A stretch of DNA of 64,000 nucleotides. Origin: CBDBLK01 sp965243145 (lineage in GTDB: Bacteria; Bdellovibrionota; Bacteriovoracia; Bacteriovoracales; Bacteriovoracaceae). The position numbers and the translations under genes were made by a program. Below the pieces are notes generated by a model that saw only the letters and a program-made list of their open reading frames with translations, did no database searches and was not told where the DNA came from. The DNA lies in assembly GCA_965243145.1 (NCBI GenBank), contig CBDEUB010000002.1, positions 1,488,001 through 1,552,000 of the forward strand. The letters run 5' to 3'. How positions within the stretch are numbered: the first letter of the stretch is position 1; every line of letters begins with the position of its first letter. Below, piece after piece: positions 17,602-26,875 of this stretch.

Positions 17602-19107
17602 TTGGGAAAACGATTCTACATTACAACTGCCATAGATTATCCCAATGGACGGCCCCACATGGGCCATGCTTACGAAAAAATTGTCACCGATAGCTACGCC
17701 AGATGGCATCGCTTTCTCGGGGACGAGACTTATTTTCTCACGGGAACCGATGAAAACGGGCAAAAACTGCAAGAGTCGGCCAAGCAAGCAGGACTCAAAA
17801 CTCAAGAGTTTGTAGATAACAATTCTCAGATATTTAGAGAACTTTGCCAAGTTCTCAATATTTCTCACGATGATTTTATCCGTACCACTGAAAAACGACA
17901 TTCTGATATTTGCCGTGAATTTTGGTTAAAACTTGAACGGCAAGGCGATCTTTATTTTGGAACTTACTCGGGACAGTATTGTCTGGCCTGTGAAAATTTT
18001 TATACGGAACTTCAAGCACCAGATGGGCTGTGTCCCTATCACAAAAACTCGCTCTCCCTCAAAGAAGAAGACGGGTTTTTCTTTAAACTCAGTCGTTACC
18101 GGGATTGGATTTTGGAATATATTAAGGCCCATCCCGATTTTGTTTTACCGCGGGCCAAATATCACGAAATTTGTTCCCGGCTTGAAAGAGAACCCCTCAA
18201 AGATGTCGCCTTTTCCAGACCTTCCCAAGGATGGGGTATTCCAGTACCCGGCCACGAAGAAAAGTTTGTGATGTACACTTGGGCCGACGCTTTAGTAAAC
18301 TATTATTCTGCGGTTAAAGCGGAAAACATAGAGACAAAATTCTGGCCGGCCGATGTTCATGTCATCGGCAAAGATGTGCTTTGGTTTCACTGTGTACTGT
18401 GGCCATGCATGCTTCACGCAGTGGAACTCCCATTGCCGAAACAAGTTTATGTTCACGGAATGATTTTGGCCGAAGATGGCCGTAAAATGTCGAAATCTCT
18501 CAATAATGTTATAGGCCCTCCTGAAATACTTGAAAGATGCCCGAGCGTAGATTCTTTTCGCTATTATCTTTTGAGGAGTATCCCTGCCCAATCTGATGGC
18601 GCTTTTTCAGAAAAGGATTTGGTCGATAAGCACAACTGTGAGTTAGGTAATGACTATGGCAATCTCGTCATGCGGGTCATTAAACTCTCTTTAAAGAACT
18701 TGCCTGCTCAAATTGAAGGTAGCGGTGTGGAACAACATATAGATTTTTCAAATATTCTGGAGAAAATGGGAAAACTTATGCAAACCTGCCAACACAATAA
18801 GGCATTGGACAAACTTTGGGAAGGAGTTAATCAGGCCAATCAATATGTAAACCAACAAGAACCCTGGAAATTGAAAAATGATCCCAAAGCACTCAATACT
18901 GTGATTTACAATAGCTGTTTTGCCATCCACCAGTTGGCGCTTCTCATGCAGGCCTTTATGCCTTCAAGTGCAGAGCAGACTCTTTCTTTTCTCAATCCTT
19001 CTGGCCAAACTTGGCAAGACCTAAAATTTGGAAAAACTGTTTACCGGCTCGAAAATCCAAAACCTTTATTCCCCAAATTTGATTTTCACAAGATAAAGTT
19101 AGAGTAA
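17602..19107 (+). CDS. metG: methionyl-tRNA synthetase, canonical
   Basis: A 501-residue MetRS of the Thermus-like compact type without C-terminal dimerisation domain. It carries AIDYPNGRPHMGHAYEKI (HIGH motif), LTGTDENGQK, a single-knuckle cysteine pair (CLAC), YTWADALVNYYSA, VIGKDVLWFHCVLWPCML and KMSKSLNN. The methionine-pocket positions that are replaced in the MetRS-like protein at 4723 are retained here (Trp and Tyr of the YTW...NYY motif, and the Asp, His and Trp of KDVLWFHCVLW). It charges tRNA-Met and is therefore the probable housekeeping enzyme. The start is TTG at 17602, with GGGGA about 10 nt upstream. Its 3' end faces the response regulator across a repeat element. Confidence 0.95.
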   Translation: MGKRFYITTAIDYPNGRPHMGHAYEKIVTDSYARWHRFLGDETYFLTGTDENGQKLQESAKQAGLKTQEFVDNNSQIFRELCQVLNISHDDFIRTTEKRHSDICREFWLKLERQGDLYFGTYSGQYCLACENFYTELQAPDGLCPYHKNSLSLKEEDGFFFKLSRYRDWILEYIKAHPDFVLPRAKYHEICSRLEREPLKDVAFSRPSQGWGIPVPGHEEKFVMYTWADALVNYYSAVKAENIETKFWPADVHVIGKDVLWFHCVLWPCMLHAVELPLPKQVYVHGMILAEDGRKMSKSLNNVIGPPEILERCPSVDSFRYYLLRSIPAQSDGAFSEKDLVDKHNCELGNDYGNLVMRVIKLSLKNLPAQIEGSGVEQHIDFSNILEKMGKLMQTCQHNKALDKLWEGVNQANQYVNQQEPWKLKNDPKALNTVIYNSCFAIHQLALLMQAFMPSSAEQTLSFLNPSGQTWQDLKFGKTVYRLENPKPLFPKFDFHKIKLE

Positions 19108-19146
19108 GTGTCTACGGACTAATCAAAAACTGAAATAAAAAGTAAG

Positions 19147-19342
19147 GTAAGTGCTCGCAATTTAGGTCAGTTTGGGAGGAAGCGAGACAGAGTGACTGAG
19201 GCGTGCTCCTTGCACGCCGCAAGGAGCGATGACGAAGCTGACTCACACGGAGTCGCCAGGAGGGCGACGAGCGACGACTGCCCCGATGGGCAGTGCCGGA
19301 GCAGGATGCGGAGGCAAGATGGCCTGAAGTGTGAGCATTTAC
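19147..19342 (+). repeat. ~196-bp GC-rich intergenic repeat with imperfect terminal inverted repeats (copy A)
   Basis: It begins GTAAGTGCTCGCA and ends with the inverted form (TGTGAGCATTTAC), 11 of 13 positions matching. The interior is richer in GC than the flanks and full of small hairpins, such as ACTGCCC..GGGCAGT and GTCGCC..GGCGAC. Copy B at 53842-54039 (opposite orientation) is about 90% identical by eye over its full length. No obvious target-site duplication. It fills the space between the convergent genes metG and a response regulator. It looks like a MITE or REP-type element; a structured RNA is an alternative. No open frame of its own is credible. Confidence 0.8.
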
Positions 19343-19345
19343 AAG

Positions 19346-19801
19346 TCAGAGAGTTAAGGCCTGCTTAACTCTGTTTAAAAGCACATCCTTCTTGAGCGGT
19401 TTGGGAACGAAGGTCGTTTTGTCATTGCCATAAAGACTTGACAACTCCTTTTTAGAATGGTTGTCCCGAGAAATAAAGATGATAGGCACTCTTAGAGAGG
19501 AAAGATTTTCAAAGATGCTGGAAACTTTAAGGCCGTCCAAACGGTTGAGATTCATGTCGAGAATGACGAGATCGGCCTTGTCTTTCATAAAATCCTGGAT
19601 GGCACGAAATTCATCCATAAATGTTGCGACTGATATTCTGCTGACATCGCCCAGGTACTTTTTGACAACGCGAAGAGTATCTTCACAGTCATCTATGACC
19701 ATAACTTTTTTGTTTTGCAGTTGAGGCATGTCGATTCGGGCCAAAGGGTCGAGTAAGAGGTTTTTTTCTTCACGCAATTTGCGCATCAATAATTTGTCCA
19801 T
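19346..19801 (-). CDS. stand-alone receiver-domain response regulator
   Basis: 151 residues: a ~30-residue N-terminal extension, then a CheY-like receiver with the acidic pair MVIDDCED, the phospho-acceptor Asp in LVILDMNLNRLDG, the Ser/Thr in IIFISRD and the Lys in FVPKPLKK. No output domain follows, so it acts by protein contact or as a phosphate shuttle. It is transcribed away from the OmpR-type regulator at 20013 (divergent, ~210 nt between). Two histidine kinases lie nearby and could be partners. Family call secure, role unknown. Confidence 0.88.
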   Translation of the reverse strand: MDKLLMRKLREEKNLLLDPLARIDMPQLQNKKVMVIDDCEDTLRVVKKYLGDVSRISVATFMDEFRAIQDFMKDKADLVILDMNLNRLDGLKVSSIFENLSSLRVPIIFISRDNHSKKELSSLYGNDKTTFVPKPLKKDVLLNRVKQALTL

Positions 19802-20012
19802 ATTCGCACTCCCTCCTGTTATCCGTTGAAAGGCCAGTCATTTTCACTATTTGCCCCGCTTTGGCCTGAAATTGCTCCAAAATTGGGCCTATCTATGAAA
19901 ATTAAGAAGCTAATAAACAAAATATCTTAAATAGGTCTTAAAACGGTCAAGATAAGGTCAAATAAAGTTTACATTCTTAATTTTTTTGGCATTTTTGACG
20001 ATAGGTAACTAT

Positions 20013-20705
20013 ATGGAATCACCTAGGATTTTGCTGATTGATGATGATTCGGAGATTCTGAAGGTTGTCAAAAAGGCCGCTAACCCACTGATAATACTGG
20101 ATTATTCGGACAGCTTTGCCAAGGCCACAGAACTTATGAAACACCACCAGTATGCCCTCTATCTCATCGATATATTTATGGGTGAAGAGAATGGAATGGA
20201 CTGGGTTGAATTTCATCAACATTCCGGCACAGTTGACCTGGAAAAGGTGATTGTCATGACTCAAAATCAAGGTATTGAAGACGAGATTAGAGGCAATCAG
20301 CTCGGCATTAGGGACTTTATTAGAAAACCATTCAATACGAATTTATTACGGGCCATTTTAGATAAGCATTTAAGCTATATATTAAAGAGTCCAATAAAAG
20401 TGGTCTTAGAAAAACCGTTTTATTTAGACATCATAAAACACGAGGCCTATATCTTGCAAGAAGATAAAGAGAAGAAAAAATTGAATTTGACCCGCAAGGA
20501 ATTTCAGTTGCTTCAACTTCTCATTGAAAAGAAAAATCATGTATTTTCACGAAATATGATCTTTGATAAATTGTGGGATGGCTCTAAATCTATGCCAAGA
20601 ACTGTAGATATGCACATTAGTTCTTTAAAGAAAAAAATAGAACCTTATTCAAACATGATTAAAAATAAAAGATCGGTGGGATATTACTTTGAATCAGTTT
20701 CTTAG
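20013..20705 (+). CDS. OmpR/PhoB-type response regulator
   Basis: About 230 residues: a receiver domain (ILLIDDDSEILK, phospho-acceptor Asp in YLIDIFMGEENG, Thr in IVMTQNQ, Lys in FIRKPFN) and a winged-helix DNA-binding domain (LNLTRKEFQLLQLLIEKKNHVFSR, RTVDMHISSLKKKIEP, then RSVGYYF). It should act as a phosphorylation-controlled transcription factor. I used the ATG at 20013 preceded by AGG; a TTG at 19986 would add nine residues. The 210 bases upstream are AT-rich and shared with the divergent receiver gene, a likely site for autoregulation. It converges with the hybrid kinase, 7 nt apart. Confidence 0.9.
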   Translation: MESPRILLIDDDSEILKVVKKAANPLIILDYSDSFAKATELMKHHQYALYLIDIFMGEENGMDWVEFHQHSGTVDLEKVIVMTQNQGIEDEIRGNQLGIRDFIRKPFNTNLLRAILDKHLSYILKSPIKVVLEKPFYLDIIKHEAYILQEDKEKKKLNLTRKEFQLLQLLIEKKNHVFSRNMIFDKLWDGSKSMPRTVDMHISSLKKKIEPYSNMIKNKRSVGYYFESVS

Positions 20706-20712
20706 TTTTTCT

Positions 20713-23082
20713 TCAAGCAGCGGCAGTATCTTGTGAACTGCTATGCAAGTATTTCCCCAAACAATCAAGATTTTCCTGAACCGCTTGGTGAGCATCCTTT
20801 TTGGCGTTAATTTGAAGTTCCTCAACGATCTCATTCAAGAGGTACAGGCCATAAGTCTGGGCCGAACCCAGGATGCGATGGCAGATGCTGGATATTTTTT
20901 TGTAATCTCGGTCTTGCTGCGCTTTTAAAAGGTCATCATAATCCTGCCATCTATTTTTCATGTAGTTTGGGATATATTCAGCAAAGTCTTCGTCAATTTT
21001 TTCATGCTTAAAAAGGTATTCTTTAGACTCTGTTTTTGGCCTTTGATCCTGCATTTTAACCTCGTTATTGTGGTGATGGCCTTGGTTTAAATCTGGCCCA
21101 TGAGTTACGGCCTGTGATGAAGGGCCTTTTGTTTCCAAGTGCATTTTTATCGTATTTAAAAGTATTTTCTTCTTGATTGGTTTTGATAAAAAATCGTCGC
21201 ATCCAGATTTTAAACAACGCACCTTGTCTTTGTTAAGCACATTAGCAGTCAACGCAACAATTTTACTTTTGGGCAAATTATTTTGTGTTTCATATTCCCG
21301 GATACTTTGAGTTGCTTGAAGGCCATCAATTTTTGGCATTTGCATATCCATAAGAATGAGGTCGTAATGATTCTCTTTAACCGCTTCTATGGCCTCTTCA
21401 CCATTCGTGACTATAGTTAATTTGATATTTTGGGAACTAAGAAATTCTTTTACAACAATGGCATTTTCTTCAAAATCTTCTGCCAATAAGATATTCTTGG
21501 ATTCATTACTTATTTCATACTGTTCGGCATCCTCTCCTTTTGTATTTTTAGGTTTTCCGCTGAACACTTCAAACAAACAAGCGTTATCTATAGGTTTGTG
21601 AAAATGGCCTTTGGGTTTTATCTTCCTGAGATTGGAGTCATCGTGATTTCTTTTTGTGGGGGGAAACATGAAAATAGTTTTTGAAACGATGTTGGAATCT
21701 TTGTTTAATTCATTAAAAGTTTCAAACCCTCCCATGACAGGCATTTTAACATCGATAAAAATATAGTCAAATTTGTCCAGGTCATTGCTGTATTTCTGAA
21801 TGGCCTGAACACCAGATGAACTCATCGTCACTTGGGCCTTGTTAAAAGATAAGAAATTGGACAGGATATTTTGCTCTCCCGGATTACTGCAAATAACAAG
21901 AATATTTTTACTAGACAGATCAATACCCAAATCGTAGTAATTTACCAAATCGGAGTGTTCTGACCCATCGACAGGAACCTTGAGACTAAATGTAGAACCT
22001 TCACCGATTTCACTATCAACATCAATAGAACCATTCATCAGAATGGCCATTTTTTTGACGATAGAGAGGCCAAGGCCTGAACCACCATATTTTCTCGTTG
22101 TGGAACTGTCACTTTGTTTGAATTTTTCAAAAATAATCTTGAACTTATTTTTGGGAATACCTATACCTGTGTCAGAAACACTAAAACACAACTCTTGTTT
22201 AGCAGAGTCAAAATCAAGACTGAGTTTGATTTGCCCTTCATTTGTAAATTTTGCAGCGTTGCCAATGAGGTTGATAAGGATTTGTTCTATTCTGGTTTGG
22301 TCAAGAAAAACATTTTTGGGGATAGAATTACAAACTTCATAAAAAAATACAATATCCTTTTTGGCAACATAATTGCTCATAATACTCGAAACTTTTTCTA
22401 CAATTTCTATAGGATTGCATCCCGATTTGTGAATCTCCAACTCTCCGGCCTCTATTTTAGAAAGGTCGATGATATTGTTAATCAAGGTAAAGAGGGATTC
22501 AACAGAATTGTTCAGTATTGTAATGTAACGGCCGACTTCGGGGTTGGTAAATTTTTCTTTAATAATTTCAGTTATTCCAGAAATCACATTTAAGGGAGTC
22601 CTTATTTCGTGACTCATATTGGATAAGAAATTTGATTTATTCTCCGATATTTGAAGTAATTTTAATTCGGATTTTTTTCTTATCATTGAACAAGTTATGC
22701 ACCTGGCGATAAATTCCGGAGGAAGTTCTCCCTTGATCAAATAATCCTGTGCCCCCAATTCCATGGCCTGTTTTGCCATTTGGCCATCTTCATATCCGGT
22801 TAAAATAATGATGGGAACATGTGGGTATATTTCATATATTTTAGATAAAGTTTCCAATTGATTGGAATCGGGTAGATTTAAATCCAGAAATATCAAATCA
22901 AAGTTATTATTTTCAGCTATGGTAAGAGCTTTATCAGTCGAATCAGCAGTTGTGATAGTGTATTCGACCAGCTTAGACAGACCTTTTTTTAAGGCCCGTT
23001 TCAGTTCTAGTACATCACCTTCATCATCTTCAATAATGAAAATATTGACGGTTTCATTTTGTTTATCAATAGTAGCATCCAT
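20713..23082 (-). CDS. hybrid histidine kinase: REC-HisKA-HATPase-REC-REC-Hpt
   Basis: 789 residues with no membrane segment, so cytoplasmic. In order: an N-terminal receiver (Asp67 in LIFLDLNLP), a short coil, HisKA with His158 in MSHEIRTPLN, HATPase (NLIGNAAKF, DTGIGIP, GGSGLGLSIVKK), a second receiver (FIDVKMPVMGG, with otherwise weak conservation), a third receiver (LILMDMQMPKIDG, KP at its end) and a C-terminal Hpt domain with HRILGSAQTYG. This is a complete internal phosphorelay whose final Hpt histidine can phosphorylate a separate regulator. The kinase input comes from an upstream receiver rather than from a sensor domain. Nearby regulators at 19346, 20013 and 23184 are candidate targets. 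Confidence 0.92.
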   Translation of the reverse strand: MDATIDKQNETVNIFIIEDDEGDVLELKRALKKGLSKLVEYTITTADSTDKALTIAENNNFDLIFLDLNLPDSNQLETLSKIYEIYPHVPIIILTGYEDGQMAKQAMELGAQDYLIKGELPPEFIARCITCSMIRKKSELKLLQISENKSNFLSNMSHEIRTPLNVISGITEIIKEKFTNPEVGRYITILNNSVESLFTLINNIIDLSKIEAGELEIHKSGCNPIEIVEKVSSIMSNYVAKKDIVFFYEVCNSIPKNVFLDQTRIEQILINLIGNAAKFTNEGQIKLSLDFDSAKQELCFSVSDTGIGIPKNKFKIIFEKFKQSDSSTTRKYGGSGLGLSIVKKMAILMNGSIDVDSEIGEGSTFSLKVPVDGSEHSDLVNYYDLGIDLSSKNILVICSNPGEQNILSNFLSFNKAQVTMSSSGVQAIQKYSNDLDKFDYIFIDVKMPVMGGFETFNELNKDSNIVSKTIFMFPPTKRNHDDSNLRKIKPKGHFHKPIDNACLFEVFSGKPKNTKGEDAEQYEISNESKNILLAEDFEENAIVVKEFLSSQNIKLTIVTNGEEAIEAVKENHYDLILMDMQMPKIDGLQATQSIREYETQNNLPKSKIVALTANVLNKDKVRCLKSGCDDFLSKPIKKKILLNTIKMHLETKGPSSQAVTHGPDLNQGHHHNNEVKMQDQRPKTESKEYLFKHEKIDEDFAEYIPNYMKNRWQDYDDLLKAQQDRDYKKISSICHRILGSAQTYGLYLLNEIVEELQINAKKDAHQAVQENLDCLGKYLHSSSQDTAAA

Positions 23083-23183
23083 AGATTTAAAGGATCGGAT
23101 TTTATGGCACTTGGCTTTAGAAAATTTACTACAGAAAATTTATGAGAATTTTTTGGCCACAATTTCCTTGAGTATGGCCTTCT

Positions 23184-23594
23184 TTAACACAGGTTATTTA
23201 AAAACTTGACATATTCACTTGGAGCGTCGGGTTTGATCTGATATTCATTGCATCCAAGGGTTTTTGCCTTTTTCATATCGAGAACATAATTTGAACTCGT
23301 GAGCATAATAATAATGGGAAGTTCTTTTAAATTTGGGTCGCTTCTGACTTTGCTGAGAACTTCAAACCCCGACAGCCCAGGCATGTTAATGTCCAACAAA
23401 GCGCCTGCAGGCATGGATTTTTGCCCATTCTTGGCCTCTTCCATGTAATCGAGAAAGGCCTGGCCATTATTGAAGACGAGAGGAGGGTTTTTGAGTTTCG
23501 ACTTTTTAAGTGCCCTGGTAAAGGCAATAGTATCCTCTTCTTCATCATCGACAATGGCCAAAGGATCGGCGGTGTTTCTAATTTTTATGTTCAT
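23184..23594 (-). CDS. single-domain response regulator, Rcp1-like
   Basis: 136 residues, all one receiver: acidic cluster IVDDEEEDT, phospho-acceptor Asp in ALLDINMPGLSGFEVL, TSS in IIMLTSSN and Lys in YQIKPDAP. The pattern VRSDPNLKELPIIIMLTSS...LGCNEYQIKP is that of the Rcp1-type regulators that pair with phytochrome-like PAS kinases. It starts 9 nt after the PAS kinase on the same strand, so the two are very likely partners in one operon. Confidence 0.9.
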   Translation of the reverse strand: MNIKIRNTADPLAIVDDEEEDTIAFTRALKKSKLKNPPLVFNNGQAFLDYMEEAKNGQKSMPAGALLDINMPGLSGFEVLSKVRSDPNLKELPIIIMLTSSNYVLDMKKAKTLGCNEYQIKPDAPSEYVKFLNNLC

Positions 23595-23602
23595 TCTACC
23601 TA

Positions 23603-25090
23603 TTATCCTAGGTTTTTAGCTATTGTAAAAACAAATCGTGAGCCTTTTCCTTCTTCAGATTCGACCCAAATTCTCCCCTTGTGCTGTTCAATAATCTTTT
23701 TACATATCGCCAGGCCTATGCCGGTTCCTTCGTATTCCTGAGATTTGTGCAGCCGCTTGAATATTTTAAAAACATAATCCAATTTGTCGGCAGGTATCCC
23801 AATGCCATTATCTGCGACCGAAAATTTCCAAAGGCCTTTAATTTCTTCGGCCATCACCTCAACTTGAGGAGATACCTGACCGTTCCGATATTTAAGAGCA
23901 TTCCCTATTAAATTTTGAAACAGTTTGAGCATTAAGTTGGCATTGCAAACAAGAGTTGGAAGTTTGGAAACAATGATCCGGGCCTTATTGTCTTTGATTT
24001 CGGCCTCCAATGTATCCAATATATCGTTCAAAACCTCATTGAGATCACTTCTTTCAAAAGATGTTTCGCTTTTATTGACGGTAGAATAGTTCAAGAGATC
24101 GTCAATAAGATTTTTCATTTTGACTACACTTGAGTTGACAATTCGCATGGAAGTCTTAGCATCTTCATTGAGGTGTTCCGAAGAAATTTCTTCATTGAGA
24201 ACTTCAATATTGTTTTTAATATGTCTGAGCGGGGCCTTGAGATCGTGAGAAGCAATAAAGGCAAATTGCTCCAATTCCTGGTTGGAGCGAATAAGATTTT
24301 CTTCCTTTTCTTTAAGTTCGGTAATATCTTCCGATATTCCCAAAATGAGAAAGGGAACTCCAACATCATCCCTGATGAGGGTTTTACGGGTTTTGAAAAT
24401 CCTTTTTCCTTTATTTTTAGTTTGTAAAGTTTTTTCTTCTACAAAAACAACTTCTTTGACCTTGAGTATTTCCTGATCTCCACTATTGAAAAAATGGATA
24501 CTTTCTTGAGGGAAAACCTCGTCGGCCGTTTTTCCAACAAGAGTTTCTTTTTTATATCCTGTCAGCATTTCACCTGTTTTATTAAAATTTTTAAAGGTAA
24601 AATCCTTGGCATCTTTTATAAAAAGCATATCGGGGACGGTATTGACAATGGTCTCAAGTTTCTTATTCGTTTCCAGAATCTCTTTTTCTTTCTTTTTGTC
24701 CTCCGTTATATCGCGGACAACTCCGCTAAAAATGATTTTCCCGTCAATTTCAACTTCACTTACAGAAACATAAATGGGAAATAGTGTGCCATCTTTTCTT
24801 TTGGCCTCAACTTCGCGCCCGACGCCCACTACTTTTTTTTCTTTTGTTTTATAAGTGCGCAGATACTCATCATGTTCTGAAGCGTAAGGTTCCGGCATAA
24901 TGAGAGAGATATTTTTACCTATAACTTCTTCGCTTCTATGGCCAAAGATACCTTCACAGGCCTTATTGAAAGTTTCTATGATTCCCTTTGAATTGATGGT
25001 GACTATGCCATCGACAGTACTATCGAGTATTGAATAAAAGCGTCCTTTTCGGATGTGTGACTGTGAATTCTTGGCCAACTTTACTCCCAT
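23603..25090 (-). CDS. PAS-PAS histidine kinase with a FixL-like first PAS domain
   Basis: About 495 residues without membrane segments. PAS1 (residues ~15-135) contains MPEPYASEHDEYLRTY and VGVGREVEAKRKDGTLFP, closely following FixL, in which the His of RHD binds haem and the Arg of GIGR contacts oxygen (here His73 and Arg92). PAS2 (~145-260) follows, then HisKA with His in FIASHDLKAPLRHI and HATPase (LIGNALKYRNG, DNGIGIP, GTGIGLAICKK), the phytochrome-like kinase type. I chose ATG at 25090, which overlaps the stop of the FG-GAP gene (TAATG). It probably phosphorylates the adjacent Rcp1-like regulator. Oxygen sensing is inference from two residues and their context. Confidence 0.88.
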   Translation of the reverse strand: MGVKLAKNSQSHIRKGRFYSILDSTVDGIVTINSKGIIETFNKACEGIFGHRSEEVIGKNISLIMPEPYASEHDEYLRTYKTKEKKVVGVGREVEAKRKDGTLFPIYVSVSEVEIDGKIIFSGVVRDITEDKKKEKEILETNKKLETIVNTVPDMLFIKDAKDFTFKNFNKTGEMLTGYKKETLVGKTADEVFPQESIHFFNSGDQEILKVKEVVFVEEKTLQTKNKGKRIFKTRKTLIRDDVGVPFLILGISEDITELKEKEENLIRSNQELEQFAFIASHDLKAPLRHIKNNIEVLNEEISSEHLNEDAKTSMRIVNSSVVKMKNLIDDLLNYSTVNKSETSFERSDLNEVLNDILDTLEAEIKDNKARIIVSKLPTLVCNANLMLKLFQNLIGNALKYRNGQVSPQVEVMAEEIKGLWKFSVADNGIGIPADKLDYVFKIFKRLHKSQEYEGTGIGLAICKKIIEQHKGRIWVESEEGKGSRFVFTIAKNLG

Positions 25091-26874
25091 TAAAAACACG
25101 GCCGCCGTGATGGAATATTTCTATCATCGCACAAATAAAGCGTTGTGGCCCTTCGCATTTTTAAATATTTTAAACTATAAGTTATGGCCAGAGGGTGAGG
25201 CCGTTTTTTTCGGTCTTGAGTTAGCATTGACCAACGCACGCGCACATTAAGTGGCCGTTCTCCCTTTTTGAGGCCGAAAACGACACCATCTTCGTTTTGA
25301 GAGTTCAAGTAGCCGTAACTGAAAGTGTTGATTCTGTGATAAGTGTTTTGACTGGTCTTGAGGATGAGTGTGGCCCCCTCTCCATAGGCACTGGCCTTTT
25401 TCCCCCTCAATTTGATCGTAAGGACTCTTCTTCCCTCAAAAGGTACTTGATTGTGGAAGGCATATATTCTTTGCATAATGTTTTGATCTCTCAATTTGGT
25501 TTGGCCAGCAATAATATCCAGTCGCCCGTCTCTATCCACATCTAAGACAACAGTTCCCGAAGGATTGACAAAATCAATGCCATATTGAAGTGCCAGGTCT
25601 TTAAAAGCGTGATCGTCTTCTTGATGAAAAAGAATAAAACGGCTTTTGGGAGGGAATCCGTTGTTATCAACTATCAAATCAACCAACCCGTCAAAATTGT
25701 AATCGATCCAGGAGGCACGGCGGTCTCCCTGACTCCAGGAATAAGTGCCATCATCCTGGTGATATTCTGTTCTCAAAAAGCGAGGAAGGCCATAACGACT
25801 GCCAGTTAAAATGCTGGAACGATCTACAGTTTCAGGATCATAGCTGTGAAAAAGCTCTCCTACAGCGACATCAATAGCACCATCGTTGTTATAGTCAGTA
25901 CAGAGTGCATAGAAAGTATGGCCACCACCACGGCGGTCGTTGATCCCCTCTTTGTCGTGGGCAAATTCCGCTTCTTTGGCCTTGTTTTCAAAACGACGGC
26001 CAGAGCGGTCATGTGCGGATAAATTGAGCCACATTTTATTGGGAAGGCCACTAAAATTGGCCACCAAGACATCAATGTGGCCATTTTGATCAATATCACA
26101 GGCCGCTGCTCCAGCGGTAGGGGCGGCCTGAAGATAGGTATTAAAACTGTTGGAATATTGGCGCTCTCCCAAAAGGAGTGAAGAATAATCTTGAAATTTG
26201 CCCTTATCACCTCGGTATAGGCGATCGGGAGCAGATCGGATAACTTTTTGAGAATAGTCAAACCAGTTTCCGGCGTAAATATCCAACTGCCCATCCATAT
26301 CAAAATCAAAAACGGCCACTGTGGAAGTAGGGTCTTTGTTGACGGGAAAAGCGCCTTTCTTTTCACGGTAAGAAATTTTTTTGTCCTCTTTATGCCCTAG
26401 AAAAAGGCGCAAGGGATATTTGGAAAGTTCCGTTTTTTGATTGAGAACGGCAACTAAAACATCGGGAATACCATCTTTGTTAAAATCATGAAAGGAGAGA
26501 AAACTGGCCATAATGGGAGTCGTGAAAAGGGAAGGAACTGCTACAAATTTTTTGCTCTTAAGATCATAGGCCAGAAACTTGGGAACAGCGTAGTAATCGG
26601 GTAAAAGCACCAAGTCTTGGTGGCCATCACTGTTGAAATCAACGGCGTACAAATGCACGGCCTTTTCTCCCTGTAGCCCCCAATCGGCGGTTTTATCTAC
26701 AAAAAACTTCTGGTTTTGAGGTTGTGATGGCCCAGAGGAAGACACTGTTTCTTTCTTTTTTTCCGATGCTGTTTTGTGTGCCTGCACGGGCCTCATTTGA
26801 TGAGGAGTCTGGGAACAAGAAGAAAAACAAAAATAAAAAAAGAGCGGAAGGCCAATTCGGTTAGACAGTTTCAC
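25090..26874 (-). CDS. FG-GAP/VCBS repeat lipoprotein, CRTAC1/UnbV-like
   Basis: A 594-residue protein beginning with a lipoprotein signal (KLSNRIGLPLFFYFCFSSC; start GTG at 26874, immediately after the upstream stop). It carries at least six calcium-loop repeats of the type DxNxDGxxD (for example DFNSDGHQDLV, DFNKDGIPDVL, DFDMDGQLDIY, DIDQNGHIDVL, DYNNDGAIDVA and DVDRDGRLDII), predicting a beta-propeller. The C-terminal ~100 residues (FEGRRVLTIKLRGKKASAYG ... VRVRW) match the ASPIC/UnbV domain that follows such propellers in CRTAC1-like proteins. It is probably surface or outer-membrane attached. It is coupled by overlap to the PAS kinase and abuts an acyl-CoA dehydrogenase gene; why these are together is unclear. 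Confidence 0.82.
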   Translation of the reverse strand: MKLSNRIGLPLFFYFCFSSCSQTPHQMRPVQAHKTASEKKKETVSSSGPSQPQNQKFFVDKTADWGLQGEKAVHLYAVDFNSDGHQDLVLLPDYYAVPKFLAYDLKSKKFVAVPSLFTTPIMASFLSFHDFNKDGIPDVLVAVLNQKTELSKYPLRLFLGHKEDKKISYREKKGAFPVNKDPTSTVAVFDFDMDGQLDIYAGNWFDYSQKVIRSAPDRLYRGDKGKFQDYSSLLLGERQYSNSFNTYLQAAPTAGAAACDIDQNGHIDVLVANFSGLPNKMWLNLSAHDRSGRRFENKAKEAEFAHDKEGINDRRGGGHTFYALCTDYNNDGAIDVAVGELFHSYDPETVDRSSILTGSRYGLPRFLRTEYHQDDGTYSWSQGDRRASWIDYNFDGLVDLIVDNNGFPPKSRFILFHQEDDHAFKDLALQYGIDFVNPSGTVVLDVDRDGRLDIIAGQTKLRDQNIMQRIYAFHNQVPFEGRRVLTIKLRGKKASAYGEGATLILKTSQNTYHRINTFSYGYLNSQNEDGVVFGLKKGERPLNVRVRWSMLTQDRKKRPHPLAITYSLKYLKMRRATTLYLCDDRNIPSRRPCF

Positions 26875-26875
26875 T

